64,000 nt of DNA from Streptomyces sp. NRRL S-31 (GTDB lineage Bacteria > Actinomycetota > Actinomycetes > Streptomycetales > Streptomycetaceae): the NCBI RefSeq assembly GCF_000718775.1, contig NZ_JOCB01000093.1, forward strand, positions 1 to 64,000. The letters run 5' to 3'. The translations under genes were made by a program, and so were the position numbers. A model generated the notes under the pieces. The model did not search any database and was not told the DNA's origin. It saw nothing but the letters and a program-made list of their open reading frames with translations. Positions within the stretch are counted from its first letter, which is position 1. The number at the start of each line of letters is the position of its first letter. Positions 16,887-25,504 of the stretch are shown here, one piece after another.

Positions 16887-17612
16887 TCAGCGGCCCCCGG
16901 GAGGCCAGTTGGCGATCAGCTTGGGCCGCGGAGGGGCGTACGTGCGCACCTTCGACGTGGTCAGACCCTGGCGGACCAGCGACTCGGCGATGCCGACGGC
17001 CGCCGCCACCCCGTCGACGACGGGGACCCCGGTGCGCTCCACGACGCGCTCGGCGAGGCCGGCCATCCCGCCGCAGCCGAGGCAGATCACCTCCGCCCTG
17101 TCGTGCTCGACGGCGCGGGCTGCCTGCTCGACGATGGCGTCCACGGCCGCCTCCTCGTCCTCCTCCAGCTCCAGCACGGCGAGCCCGCTGGCGCGCACGG
17201 AGGCACACCGCGCGCTCAGCCCGGCCACGTGCAGCCGCTCCTCGATGAGCGGGACCGTGCGGTCGAGCGTGGTGACGACGGAGTAGCTGCGGCCGAGGAA
17301 CCGCGCGGTGCTCGCTGCCGCCTCCGTGATGTCGACGACGGGTACGTCGAGCAGTTCTTGCAGCCCCTCGCGGCCGTGCTCGCCGTACCCGGCCTGGATG
17401 ACGGCGTCGTAGTCCCCCCGGTAGGCGCGCACGGTCTCCATCACGGCGACGGCGGCGAGGTAGCTCTCGTAGTTGCCCTCGACCGACTCCGCGCCGAACG
17501 CCGGGGTCAGCGGGATGATCTCGGTGCCCGGTGAGGCCGCGGCGGCGGCCGTCCGGCCGATGACGTCGGTGATGGACCGGGTGGTGTTGACGTTGACGAC
17601 GAGGATGCGCAT
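16887..17612 (-). CDS. Asp/Glu/hydantoin racemase-family protein
   Basis: 241 residues of PF01177 starting MRILVVNVNTTRSITDVIG, the hallmark of HyuE/allantoin racemases. In that family two cysteines act as acid/base pair. The second is present (ICLGCGGMAG), but the first position reads IQAGYGEHGREG where racemases have ACFGDPG-like sequence, so Cys appears replaced by Gly. A single-Cys arrangement is known in arylmalonate decarboxylase of the same superfamily. Next to an NCS1 permease and two amidohydrolases it most likely acts in hydantoin, allantoin or related ureide catabolism, but its reaction may be decarboxylation or isomerisation rather than racemisation. Start ATG 17612. Confidence 0.85.
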   Translation of the reverse strand: MRILVVNVNTTRSITDVIGRTAAAAASPGTEIIPLTPAFGAESVEGNYESYLAAVAVMETVRAYRGDYDAVIQAGYGEHGREGLQELLDVPVVDITEAAASTARFLGRSYSVVTTLDRTVPLIEERLHVAGLSARCASVRASGLAVLELEEDEEAAVDAIVEQAARAVEHDRAEVICLGCGGMAGLAERVVERTGVPVVDGVAAAVGIAESLVRQGLTTSKVRTYAPPRPKLIANWPPGGR

Positions 17613-17656
17613 GGGTCGACTCCCTTGGAGGCGCGGGGGACGCGGACCGGGCCGGC

Positions 17657-19138
17657 TCACTCGGCGGCGACGGCGATGGCCTCGCCGTCGACGTCCCGGG
17701 CGCCCGCCGACCGGTCGGCGATGACGGCGTACACGGCGGCGGCGATCAGCGCGCCGATGAACCACGAGAACCCGGCCGCGGCGTGGAAGAGGGGGACCAG
17801 GGCCACGGTGACCGCGATCGCGGCGCTCGGCAGGAAGGCGGCGATGGCGCGCGGGTTGTAGCCGCGCCGGTAGTGGTAGTCGCCGCCGGCGTCCTCGGTG
17901 TACAGGTGGGGCACGTTCACGCGGGAGCGGCGCAGCAGCCAGTAGTCGGCCATGACGACGCCGAAGAGGGGGCCGAGGAGCGCACCGAGGCCGCCGAGGA
18001 AGTAGGTGACGACGACCGGGCTGTTGTAGAGGTTCCAGGGGGTGATGACCAGGCCGAGCACCGCGCTGACCAGGCCGGCCTTGCGGAAGTCCAGGCTGCG
18101 CGGGAAGAGGTTGACCAGGGCGTAGATCGGGGCGACGAAGTTGGCCAGCAGGTTGACGGCCACGGTCAGGGCGATCAGCGCGAGGGAGGCGACGGCCAGC
18201 AGGGCCATGTTCGGGATGGTCCGCACGATGTCCGTGGGGCTGGTGATGATGTGCCCGTCGAGCTTGAACTGGGCGCCGCTGAGGAGGGAGACGATCGCGG
18301 CGAAGAAGAGCATGTTCACCGGGATGCCGATGACGTTGCCGCGCACGATGGCCGCGCGGCTGCGGGCGGAGCGGGTGAAGTCGCAGAAGTTCAGCACGAA
18401 CGTGCCGTAGATGACCACCCACAGCGCGGCGGCCTGGAGGACCTGGAGCCACATCGCGCCGCCGGTGAGCGGGTCGCCGTCGGAGAGGGAGATCGATCCG
18501 CCGGCGCGGAAGAACATCCAGGCGGCCAGCGCGCACATGGTGATCAATGTGGTGGGGGCCGCGAACGCCATGTAGCGGCGGATCATCTGCATGCCGTAGC
18601 TGACGATGAGGACCTGAAGGCCCCACAGCGCCAGGAAGGTGATCCAGCCGAGGCCGGACTGGCCGAGCAGCGAGTCGTCGTCGAACCGGCCGAGGCCGGG
18701 GAACAGGGCGACGAGCAGGGTGCTCAGCACGGAGGAGGCGAGGTAGGTCTGGATGCCGAACCAGGCGATGGCGACCAGGCCGCGCACGCCCGCCGGGATC
18801 TTCGCGCCGTGGACGCCGAAGGCGATGCGGCTCATGACCGGGAACGGCACACCCGTCTTGTGTCCCATGAAGCCGGACAGGGTGAGCAGCAGGAACAGCA
18901 GGAGGGAGGCGAGCGCGAAGGCGGCCAGGATGCCCCACACGTTCAGGCCGAGCGCGAACAGCCCGAGCGCGAAGGCGTAGTTGCCGAGGCTGTGCACGTC
19001 GTTGGCCCACAGGGTGAACACGTTGTAGGCGCCCCAGCGGCGCCCTTCCTTCTTCGTGGGGGCGAGATCGTACGTGTAGAGACCAGGGCTGGGAGTGCTG
19101 CTGGTCTCCACGGACGACCGGTTGTCCAGCGCGGTCAT
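17657..19138 (-). CDS. NCS1-family nucleobase/hydantoin permease
   Basis: 493 residues and about 12 membrane spans, standard for NCS1 (PF02133). The signature of helix 1 is visible (NDVHSLGNYAFALGLFALGL), as are the GIQTYL segment and the C-terminal MADYWLLRRSRVNVPHLY motif found in uracil/allantoin/hydantoin transporters. It would import a nucleobase or hydantoin by cation or proton symport. The ATG at 19138 is taken as start; the longer open frame extends through the promoter region and contains no transporter sequence. The gene is 44 bp upstream of the racemase-family gene, so the two are probably co-transcribed. A 15-bp palindrome precedes it. Confidence 0.92.
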   Translation of the reverse strand: MTALDNRSSVETSSTPSPGLYTYDLAPTKKEGRRWGAYNVFTLWANDVHSLGNYAFALGLFALGLNVWGILAAFALASLLLFLLLTLSGFMGHKTGVPFPVMSRIAFGVHGAKIPAGVRGLVAIAWFGIQTYLASSVLSTLLVALFPGLGRFDDDSLLGQSGLGWITFLALWGLQVLIVSYGMQMIRRYMAFAAPTTLITMCALAAWMFFRAGGSISLSDGDPLTGGAMWLQVLQAAALWVVIYGTFVLNFCDFTRSARSRAAIVRGNVIGIPVNMLFFAAIVSLLSGAQFKLDGHIITSPTDIVRTIPNMALLAVASLALIALTVAVNLLANFVAPIYALVNLFPRSLDFRKAGLVSAVLGLVITPWNLYNSPVVVTYFLGGLGALLGPLFGVVMADYWLLRRSRVNVPHLYTEDAGGDYHYRRGYNPRAIAAFLPSAAIAVTVALVPLFHAAAGFSWFIGALIAAAVYAVIADRSAGARDVDGEAIAVAAE

Positions 19139-19178
19139 ACGGGACTCCGGGAGGGGGAGGGCGGGAACGTCCAGAGAT

Positions 19179-19193
19179 TTCCACCAGGTGGAA
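19179..19193. promoter_or_regulatory. Palindrome upstream of the NCS1 permease
   Basis: TTCCACCAGGTGGAA is a perfect 7-bp inverted repeat with a one-base centre, 41 bp before the permease start. Position and symmetry suit an operator; the protein that binds is not known. The GTATAC-type sites at 22.15 kb differ, so a second regulator may be involved. Confidence 0.45.
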
Positions 19194-19371
19194 GCTAACT
19201 TCCGCGCGACTGAACGTAGTTTTCGCCGGAGAACACCGTCAAGAGGTGGGACGGAAGTCGGGCAACGGCTTCTTACCCGCTGAAAAAGGGCAGCGCGAAC
19301 CGCCCCGGGTGGTCGGGTCCACACGGGACGATCCACGCTGCTTCAGGGGTGCGTGACCTCCCCGCGCGCCG

Positions 19372-20604
19372 TCAGGTCAGCCGTCCGTTCCGGGCGACGA
19401 CCCGGCCGCCGTGCACGACGGTCTCCCGGGGCGGCAGATCGACCAGGACCTGCGGCGGGCACTCGCCGTCGACCAGGACGAAGTCGGCCGGGGCGCCCGG
19501 GGAGAGGTCCGCGCGCGGCAGCCCCAGCACGTCGGACCCGCCGTGCGTGGCGGTGTCCAGGCACGCCGTCAGCTCCTCGTCGAGGCGTCCGCCGGTGACC
19601 CAGCCGAGCAGGTGCGCGCGGTGCAGCATGTCGGCGTTGCCGAACGGGCTCCAGGAGTCCCGCACCCCGTCCGAACCGAGCCCGACCCGCACCCCGTGCG
19701 CCCGCAGCCGGGCGACCGGCAGGACCAGGTCGCGGCTCGGCGCCACCGTCGTCAACGCGATGTCCAGCTCGCCGAGTTCGCTCGCCACGGCGGCGAACCG
19801 GGCCTCGGGCAGGAAGGGCAGGCAGAAGACGTGGCTGACGGTGACCCGGCCGTTCAGGCCCAGCGCGCGGGTGCGCTCGGCGACGGCGCGCAGGACGGCC
19901 ACCCCTCGCTCGTCCCGGTCGTGCAGATGGAGGTCGATGCCGGTGCCGTAGCGGTCGGCGAGGGAGAAGAGCAGGTCGAGCTGCTCGTCGGGGGCGCCGT
20001 CGAAACCGATCGGGTCGATGCCGCCGACGATGTCCACGGCCTTGCTGCGGGCGGCCTCGGTGAGCAGCTCGGCGGTGCCGGGCGCACGGACGACGCCGTG
20101 CTGCGGGAAGGCGACGATCTGGACGTCCAGGGCGTGCCGGAGCCGGTCACGGGCCTGCGCGATGCCCTCCACACCGGCCAGTCCGTAGGCGGGGGCCACG
20201 TCGGCGTGCGCCCGCATGGCACGGGTGCCCCGGGTGACGGCGTGCGCCATGAGCGCGTACGCCCGCTCGGCGACCGGCCGCTCCTGGGCGCGGAACAACT
20301 CGGCGTCCTGCGCGGCGAATTCGGCGATGGCCCCGGCCGGCCGGCGCGACACCCAGGGGCCGCCCCAGGTCGTCTTGTCGGGGTGGATGTGCGCGTCCAC
20401 CAGGCCGGGCAGCGCGATACGGCCGCCGCCGTCGACGACCACCGCACCCGGTGGCGCGGGATCACCGCTGATCAGCCCGTCGACGACGACCAGCTCCCCG
20501 GGCGGACCGGCACCGGCACCGGCACCCGGGAGGCGCACGTCACGGAAGACGACGGGCGGGGGTGCGGAGGCCGATGGGGATGGTGACGGGGGCGGCGATG
20601 GCAT
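19372..20604 (-). CDS. Cytosine deaminase-like amidohydrolase
   Basis: 410 residues of the metal-dependent amidohydrolase superfamily. Metal ligands are in place: HIHPDK (first His pair, DAHIHPDKT near residue 72, as in cytosine deaminase), HLHDRDE, SHVFCL and the catalytic Asp in GSDGVRDSWSPFGNAD. The pattern resembles cytosine/isoguanine deaminases more than dihydroorotase or hydantoinase. GGAG lies seven bases before the ATG at 20604. The N-terminus carries a Pro/Ser-rich tail of 17 residues. It is cytoplasmic and likely deaminates or hydrolyses the compound brought in by the NCS1 permease. Confidence 0.88.
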   Translation of the reverse strand: MPSPPPSPSPSASAPPPVVFRDVRLPGAGAGAGPPGELVVVDGLISGDPAPPGAVVVDGGGRIALPGLVDAHIHPDKTTWGGPWVSRRPAGAIAEFAAQDAELFRAQERPVAERAYALMAHAVTRGTRAMRAHADVAPAYGLAGVEGIAQARDRLRHALDVQIVAFPQHGVVRAPGTAELLTEAARSKAVDIVGGIDPIGFDGAPDEQLDLLFSLADRYGTGIDLHLHDRDERGVAVLRAVAERTRALGLNGRVTVSHVFCLPFLPEARFAAVASELGELDIALTTVAPSRDLVLPVARLRAHGVRVGLGSDGVRDSWSPFGNADMLHRAHLLGWVTGGRLDEELTACLDTATHGGSDVLGLPRADLSPGAPADFVLVDGECPPQVLVDLPPRETVVHGGRVVARNGRLT

Positions 20605-20818
20605 GGGTGCTCTCCTTCGGCGTGGGGGCGCGGGCGAGTGAAGGGGCGTCAGATGGAGTCGGCCTCCCGGCGGTGTGCGGGGCCGGGCGGGACGGTGCGG
20701 GACGGTCCCGCCCGGGCCGTTCGCCTGGGCGGCGTACGGCGGTCGCGGCGACCGGGCCCGGCCCGCGCGCAGGACGGGATGCGGGGGAGCGCCGTACGAT
20801 CCGGCCCGCGCGGCGGCG

Positions 20819-22111
20819 TCAGACGAGCCGGCCCGCGCGGACGACGTGGGTCGGCCGGGTCAGCACGGAGGGGTCGGCCAGCGGGTCGCCGGCCAGCAGG
20901 ACGGCATCGCCCGCGAAACGGGGGGCGAGCCGGCCGACGGCATCCTCGAGCCCCAGCAGCCGCGCCGCGTTCGTCGTCGCCGTGCGGATCGCGTCCAGGG
21001 GCGGGAGGCCGGCGCTGTGCATCAGGACGACCTCGCCGCCGACCGGCTTGACGACGCCACCGGAGGAGTCGGTGCCGGCGGCCAGCGGGACACCGAGCGC
21101 GTGCGCGGTCCGCACGGCCTCCTTCAGCACGGGCAGGAACGTGCGCCCCCGCTCGTCCAGCACCGGGTTCGGGTCGCCCACCATGCCCGCGATGGCGGTC
21201 AGGGTGGGCGTGAAGTACGTCCCGCGGCGCGCCATGTCGTGCAGGGTGCGCTCGGCGACGAAGACCCCGTGCTCCAGCGAGCGGATACCGGCGCGGACCG
21301 CGTCGTCGCAGCCCCGGGCGCTGTAGCTGTGGCACAGCACCCCCTTGCCGCCGCGCCGCGCGGCCGCGACCACCTCGGCGAGCTGCTCGTGGGAGTAGAC
21401 CTGGGTGAGCGGGTCCTGGTCCGGCAGCCCGGCGCGCTCGTTGACCCGGGTCTTGATCACGTCGGCGCCACGGGCGAGGTTGACCTCGACCACGCGCCGC
21501 AGCGCCTCGGCGGACCGCACACCGTTCTTCAGCGCGGACAGGGGAGCCAGCTCCGGGTCGGCGAGCACCGTGTCGCCGAGGTCGGGCGTGACGAACACAC
21601 CCGCGGCGGTGAGCCGCGGCGCCCGGGTGGGCAGCCGGCGGGCGAGTTCCCGGACGGCGATGTCCTGGAAGAAGGTGGTGGAGCCACTGCGGGCGCTGGT
21701 CACGCCCCGCGTCAGCGCGGCGCGCGCCTCGGTGACGGTGCTGAGGTGGATGTGGGCGTCGACCAGGCCCGGAAGCACCCACCGGCCGTGGGCGTCGAGC
21801 CGCGGGAGACCGGCGGGGACGGCCACCTCGCCGCGCCGCCCGGCCCGGCGCACCGTGCCGCCGCGGATCACGACGACCGCGTCCTCGGTGACCTCGCCGG
21901 TGGCCGGGTCGAGCAGCGTGCCGCCCTCGATCACCAGGTCACCGGCGGCGTCGGCCTCCGGTCGGCCGGCCGGTCGCCCGGCTGGGCGGGCAGCCGCCTC
22001 GGGTGCCGTACCGGCGAGGACGCCGGCCGTCCCGGCGAGTGCCGCGGCACCCGCGAGGACACCTCGTCGGGTGAGGCGGCTGGGCGGCGGGGGGACGGAC
22101 TCCAGACACAT
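20819..22111 (-). CDS. Tat-exported imidazolonepropionase-like amidohydrolase
   Basis: 430 residues. The N-terminus is a twin-arginine signal (SRLTRRGVLAGAAALAG) with an Ala-rich cleavage region, so this hydrolase works outside the cytoplasm. Metal-binding motifs are LPGLVDAHIHL, CHSYSARG, SLEHGVFV and AAGTDSSGG, as in the imidazolonepropionase-like/prolidase-like branch (PF01979). AGGAG lies six bases before the ATG at 22111. It may process an amide or ureide before uptake, complementing the cytoplasmic deaminase-like enzyme downstream. Two palindromic sites lie in the promoter region. Confidence 0.86.
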   Translation of the reverse strand: MCLESVPPPPSRLTRRGVLAGAAALAGTAGVLAGTAPEAAARPAGRPAGRPEADAAGDLVIEGGTLLDPATGEVTEDAVVVIRGGTVRRAGRRGEVAVPAGLPRLDAHGRWVLPGLVDAHIHLSTVTEARAALTRGVTSARSGSTTFFQDIAVRELARRLPTRAPRLTAAGVFVTPDLGDTVLADPELAPLSALKNGVRSAEALRRVVEVNLARGADVIKTRVNERAGLPDQDPLTQVYSHEQLAEVVAAARRGGKGVLCHSYSARGCDDAVRAGIRSLEHGVFVAERTLHDMARRGTYFTPTLTAIAGMVGDPNPVLDERGRTFLPVLKEAVRTAHALGVPLAAGTDSSGGVVKPVGGEVVLMHSAGLPPLDAIRTATTNAARLLGLEDAVGRLAPRFAGDAVLLAGDPLADPSVLTRPTHVVRAGRLV

Positions 22112-22152
22112 GGACGCTCCTGAGACCTGGGTGGGCGTGCAACAGGTCCCCG

Positions 22153-22167
22153 TTTTGTATACCAAAA
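22153..22167. promoter_or_regulatory. Candidate GntR/FCD operator 1
   Basis: TTTTGTATACCAAAA is centred on GTATAC, close to the TTGGTATACCAA pattern bound by several FCD-type GntR regulators. It lies about 40 bp before the exported amidohydrolase start. Assignment to the GntR gene at 16119-16769 is inferred. Confidence 0.45.
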
Positions 22168-22216
22168 ATTTACTGCATCACAAGGGTTTCAGTCATGTTG
22201 GCCGGGTGTAGTCGCC

Positions 22217-22230
22217 ATTTGGTATCCAAT
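22217..22230. promoter_or_regulatory. Candidate GntR/FCD operator 2
   Basis: ATTTGGTATCCAAT is an imperfect palindrome with ATTGG/CCAAT arms, related to the site 64 bp away. Two such sites suggest cooperative repression or looping. Confidence 0.35.
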
Positions 22231-22309
22231 CTTGGGCCGTGGTCGCGCCCCGTCCGGCGCCGTCGTCCCGCTCCGCCACACCACCGGCGCACGGTTCGCC
22301 CACTGCCCG

Positions 22310-22373
22310 GTGCCGGGTCCGCGCGGTGTCGGGTCCGCGCGGCGCCGGGTCCGCGCGGCGCCGGGGCCCGCGC
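22310..22373. repeat. 16-bp tandem repeat
   Basis: Three near-identical 16-bp units (GYGYCGGGTCCGCGCG) at 22310-22357 plus a partial fourth. Non-coding; probably a slippage product. Confidence 0.7.
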
Positions 22374-22511
22374 ACCGGGGCGCGGGCTCCCAAAACCCTT
22401 CGCGCCCGTTCGCCTCGCCCGCTACGGTCTCGATCGTGTTCCCGCGCGAGGAGCCCGGAGGCTCCGCGCGCGACCGCCCGGCAGTTCCCGCGCTGAGAGC
22501 AGGTTTCGTCC

Positions 22512-22892
22512 ATGGCATGTCGCATCAGTGAACTCGTGCTCGGCTGCCGCGACCCCGAGGTGCTGGCGCGGTTCTGGTGCGAGGTCCTGGACTTCGTGGT
22601 GCTCGGCCGCGAAGAGGACGGCACCCTCGAGATCGGGCCGCGCGAAGGGTTCGGCGGCCCGCAGCCGACGATCATCCTCAGCCGCAGGGACGAGCCGGAG
22701 CCGGGGAAGTCCCGGCTGCACATCGACGTCAACGCCACCGACCGCGATCAGGACGCCGAGCTGGAACGCCTGCTGAAGCTCGGGGCGCGCCCGGCCGACA
22801 TCGGCCAGACCGGCGAGGAGCAGTGGCACGTTCTCGCCGACCCCGAGGGCAATGAGTTCTGCCTGCTCAAGGCCCGCCTCAACCCGCTCTGA
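22512..22892 (+). CDS. VOC/glyoxalase-like domain protein
   Basis: 126 residues of the glyoxalase-like VOC group (PF18029). It starts CRISELVLGCRDPEVLARFW, has the paired beta-alpha-beta modules, a central SRLHIDVNATD segment, and ends with the typical WHVLADPEGNEFCLL motif supplying one metal-ligand Glu. The ribosome site is weak (AGCAGG). Such stand-alone proteins are often of unknown substrate; detoxification or antibiotic sequestration are options. It is flanked by the ureide genes and a convergent MFS exporter without a clear operon link. Confidence 0.82.
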   Translation: MACRISELVLGCRDPEVLARFWCEVLDFVVLGREEDGTLEIGPREGFGGPQPTIILSRRDEPEPGKSRLHIDVNATDRDQDAELERLLKLGARPADIGQTGEEQWHVLADPEGNEFCLLKARLNPL

Positions 22893-22980
22893 GGACGCTG
22901 TGTCCCGCCGCGCCCGCGGCGGCCCCTCCGCTGGGGAGGGCGGGCCCGTTCCGGCGGGCCTGTTCCGGCGGGTCCGCCGG

Positions 22981-24219
22981 TCACCCGCCGCGCCGGGGCC
23001 CGGCGGCCGGCAGCAGGACGACCGCCAGTGCCTGGACGGCGACGACCACCGTGACGAGCACGGGGATCGAATAGCCGTACAGCCCGCCGATCAGCGCGCC
23101 GCCGGCCAGGCTCGCCACACCGACCACACCGGCGAACAGCCCGTAGGCGGTGGCCCGCCGCCCGCTGGGCACCAGGTCCGCGACCGTGGCGCGCAGGGTG
23201 GACTCCTGAATGCCCATGGCCGCGCCCCACACCAGCGACCCGGCCACGGCGATCGGGACGGTGTCATGGAACCCCAGCACCGCGACGGCCGCGGTCAGCA
23301 CCGGCAGAGCCACCAGCACGCGCGGGCCGATCCGGTCGTACAGCCACCCGGTGGCCAGCGCCGCGACCGCGTCCACGGCCATCGCCGCCGCGTACAGCAC
23401 GGGCACCCACGCGGCGGACAGCAGATGCTGCCGCACCAGGTGGTAGGAGAGCAGGCCGAAGGTGGCGAACCCGGTCGTGGTGGCCGCCGTGAAGGCCGCG
23501 TACGTCCAGAACGACTTCGGCAGCCCCCTGTCCGCCGCGTCCGGCGGAACGGGCCGTTCCGCCGCCGCCTCGCGCTCGTAGGCGGCCGGGTCCGGCATGC
23601 GCGCGCGCAACCGGAACAGCAGCAGCAGTACGGCGACGCCGGGAACGGCGAGGACACCGAGCGCGGGGCCGTAGCGGTTCCCCGTCAGCGCGAGCACACC
23701 GGCGACCAGCAGCGGGCCGGTGATGGCGCCGACCTGGTCCAGCGCCTCATGGACGGCGAAGCCGCGGCCCCGCCCGGTGGCGGCGGTGGCGTGCGAGAGC
23801 AGCGTGTCCTTCGCCGGTGAGCGCACCGCCTTGCCCACGCGTTCGGCGATCACCAGGACGCAGGCCGCCCACAGCACCCCGGCCACCCCCAGCAGCGGCA
23901 CCGAGACGACCGTGAGCGCGTACCCGGCGATCGTCAGCGTCCAGAACCGGCGAGTGCGGTCCGCCAGCGGGCCGGAGACCAGCCGCAGCCCCAGCGCCGC
24001 CGCCTCCCCGGCCCCCGTGACCACCCCGACGACCAGGGCGGACGCGCCCAGCGAGGCCAGCAGGGGGCCGGTGATCGAGCGGGCGCCCTCGTATACCACG
24101 TCCGCGAGCAGACTGACCGTGCCGAACCAGACGACGAACCGCCACGGACTCATGCGGTTCGGCCGGTCCCGCCGGTCCCGCCGGGCGGGCCGCCCCGCCC
24201 CGGATCCCGGCGGGTTCAT
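22981..24219 (-). CDS. MFS transporter, 12-TM
   Basis: 412 residues with a motif A-like RLVSGPLADRTRRFW between helices 2 and 3 and a second half beginning after a charged central loop (about residue 205, PDPAAYEREAAAERP). The ATG at 24219 overlaps the crcB-fragment stop as ATGA, which decides it against a GTG/ATG six bases upstream. The sequence resembles exporters or YwoG-like proteins; substrate unknown. Being coupled to a fluoride-exporter remnant is probably accidental. Confidence 0.85.
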   Translation of the reverse strand: MNPPGSGAGRPARRDRRDRPNRMSPWRFVVWFGTVSLLADVVYEGARSITGPLLASLGASALVVGVVTGAGEAAALGLRLVSGPLADRTRRFWTLTIAGYALTVVSVPLLGVAGVLWAACVLVIAERVGKAVRSPAKDTLLSHATAATGRGRGFAVHEALDQVGAITGPLLVAGVLALTGNRYGPALGVLAVPGVAVLLLLFRLRARMPDPAAYEREAAAERPVPPDAADRGLPKSFWTYAAFTAATTTGFATFGLLSYHLVRQHLLSAAWVPVLYAAAMAVDAVAALATGWLYDRIGPRVLVALPVLTAAVAVLGFHDTVPIAVAGSLVWGAAMGIQESTLRATVADLVPSGRRATAYGLFAGVVGVASLAGGALIGGLYGYSIPVLVTVVVAVQALAVVLLPAAGPRRGG

Positions 24220-24476
24220 GCCCACAGCGCGTTCGCGAGCGACACCCCGGCGAACGCCGCCGCCGGGCCGGCCGGCAGACCGGCGACGACGTCGGCGGCG
24301 GCGAAGGACCTCGCTCCGTTTTTTGCCGGCCGCGACGTCTCGTACGGGAACGCCGAGTACGTCGTCAGCGCCCCGCAGAACCCGGTGCCCGGCAGCAGCC
24401 GGAGGCGCGACGAGGCGGCCCCGGCCGCCGCGGCGCCGGAGAGCGGCCCCGGGGTCAGGCTGCCGACCACGTTCAC
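24216..24476 (-). pseudogene. crcB: crcB (fluoride channel) fragment, N-terminus lost
   Basis: Encodes about 86 residues that match the second half of a CrcB/Fluc channel: NVVGS, then LLPGTGFCGALTTYSAFPYET, the Phe-box/TM-break region. The first 40-45 residues and first helix are missing; the frame begins directly at VNVVGS with a GTG that overlaps the DUF190 stop (GTGA). Prolines inside what should be helix 2 (SLTPGPLSG) also suggest decay. A complete Fluc monomer is about 120 residues, so this is very unlikely to conduct fluoride. Confidence 0.7.
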
Positions 24477-24823
24477 GGCGCCTTCCGCTCCCTGCCCGCG
24501 TACCGGATGACCTCGCACTCGTCGAGGACCACCAGCCCCTGCTCCACCAGCTCGTCCAGCTGGGGCAGGAAGGCCCGCACCCGGTCCTCGGTGTCCACGA
24601 TGACGACCGCCACCGGCAGGTCCTCGCTCAGCGACAGTATCCGCGTGGTGTGGATCAGGGAGGAGGCGCCGAAGCCCTCGACTCCCCGGAACACCGACGC
24701 GCCGGCCAGACCGGCCTTGTGGGCACGGTGCACGATCTCGCAGTAGAGCGGCTTGTGGTGCCAGCAGTCGTTCTCCCCGATGAAGACCGTCAACCGCAGG
24801 GCCTTGCCCGTCAGCCGCGTCAC
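24473..24823 (-). CDS. DUF190 domain protein
   Basis: 116 residues of PF02641, a small cytoplasmic PII-like fold commonly encoded beside crcB. It starts [19 protein letters not shown], with the family motif [31 protein letters not shown] split over two strands. GTG start at 24823 behind GGGAGG. It overlaps remnants of crcB genes at both ends by GTGA tetranucleotides, showing that the original order was crcB-DUF190-crcB. It is the only intact member left and may regulate or bind a nucleotide; its role is not established. Confidence 0.88.
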   Translation of the reverse strand: MTRLTGKALRLTVFIGENDCWHHKPLYCEIVHRAHKAGLAGASVFRGVEGFGASSLIHTTRILSLSEDLPVAVVIVDTEDRVRAFLPQLDELVEQGLVVLDECEVIRYAGRERKAP

Positions 24824-24979
24824 CGCTGCCTCCCCGCCACCAGGCGGCGCGTCGCCGTCACCGCGAGCCGGGCCGTGGTCCAAGGGGAAGCCGCCCGCCG
24901 CGCCCGGCCACGCCGGCGACGCGCCGTACCGGGCCGGGGCCCCGATCGCCCCGCCGTAAGCGGGGACTGTGCGCGGCAC
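24820..24979 (-). pseudogene. crcB: crcB remnant upstream of DUF190, internally deleted
   Basis: Minus-strand sequence reads [20 protein letters not shown] then GGFP, the N-terminal signature of a CrcB channel. It then shifts frame at one extra base and continues as [20 protein letters not shown], which looks like the C-terminus, stopping inside the GTGA that starts DUF190. About 70-80 central residues, including the fluoride-pore helices, are gone. This is a decayed first crcB copy. Confidence 0.55.
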
Positions 24980-25093
24980 CGATGCCGCGGTTCGAGTACG
25001 GCGATCCCCGCCGCCGTGCCGTGACCGGAAGCCATAGCCACTGACCAGACTAACGCCGCACGGCGGCGGCGCACGAGCGAGGACGGCCGGCTG

Positions 25094-25504
25094 TCACCAG
25101 AGCATCCGCATCCCGCACGCCATGATGAAGAAGCAGAATGCCCAGAGAATGATCGGCCCCGCGGCACCCCGGAAGCGCACGATGCCGAAGAACTCCATCT
25201 CGATCCGGTCGTAACGGGTTTCGAGCAGGACGACGAGGAGGAAGGAGAGGAGCGCGCAGGCCGGCAGTCCGACGACGGCCGCGAAGTGGTCCTCGTACTG
25301 CTTCATGAGCCACGGCTCCTGCCGCCAGACAGCCAGCGCGATCGGGAGGCCGACGGTCGCGGCAGCGCCGAGCACGGACAGGATGGCGATGCCGCCGACC
25401 AGGTCACGCACCAGTCTCCTGGTCCGCGGCGCGTCCTGGAGGAACCGGCGGCGCCCCTCCGCCGCGCTGTCGCGCCCAGTGCGCTCCCCGCGCTGTTCGG
25501 TCAT
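25094..25504 (-). CDS. Hypothetical membrane protein, 136 aa
   Basis: I do not recognise the family. A basic, soluble N-terminus of 33 residues is followed by three predicted membrane helices: LVGGIAILSVLGAAATVGLP, FAAVVGLPACALLSFLLVV and AGPIILWAFCFFIMACGM. The loop between helices 2 and 3 carries an acidic/basic stretch (ETRYDRIEMEFFGIVRF). The ATG at 25504 gives a clean start; longer frames add Pro/Arg-rich sequence. It stands alone between the crcB remnant and a divergent AraC regulator. Confidence 0.68.
   Translation of the reverse strand: MTEQRGERTGRDSAAEGRRRFLQDAPRTRRLVRDLVGGIAILSVLGAAATVGLPIALAVWRQEPWLMKQYEDHFAAVVGLPACALLSFLLVVLLETRYDRIEMEFFGIVRFRGAAGPIILWAFCFFIMACGMRMLW

Noticed and set aside
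24216..24979. Functional dual-subunit fluoride exporter
   Set aside because: Both crcB frames lack large conserved parts, so function is not supported.
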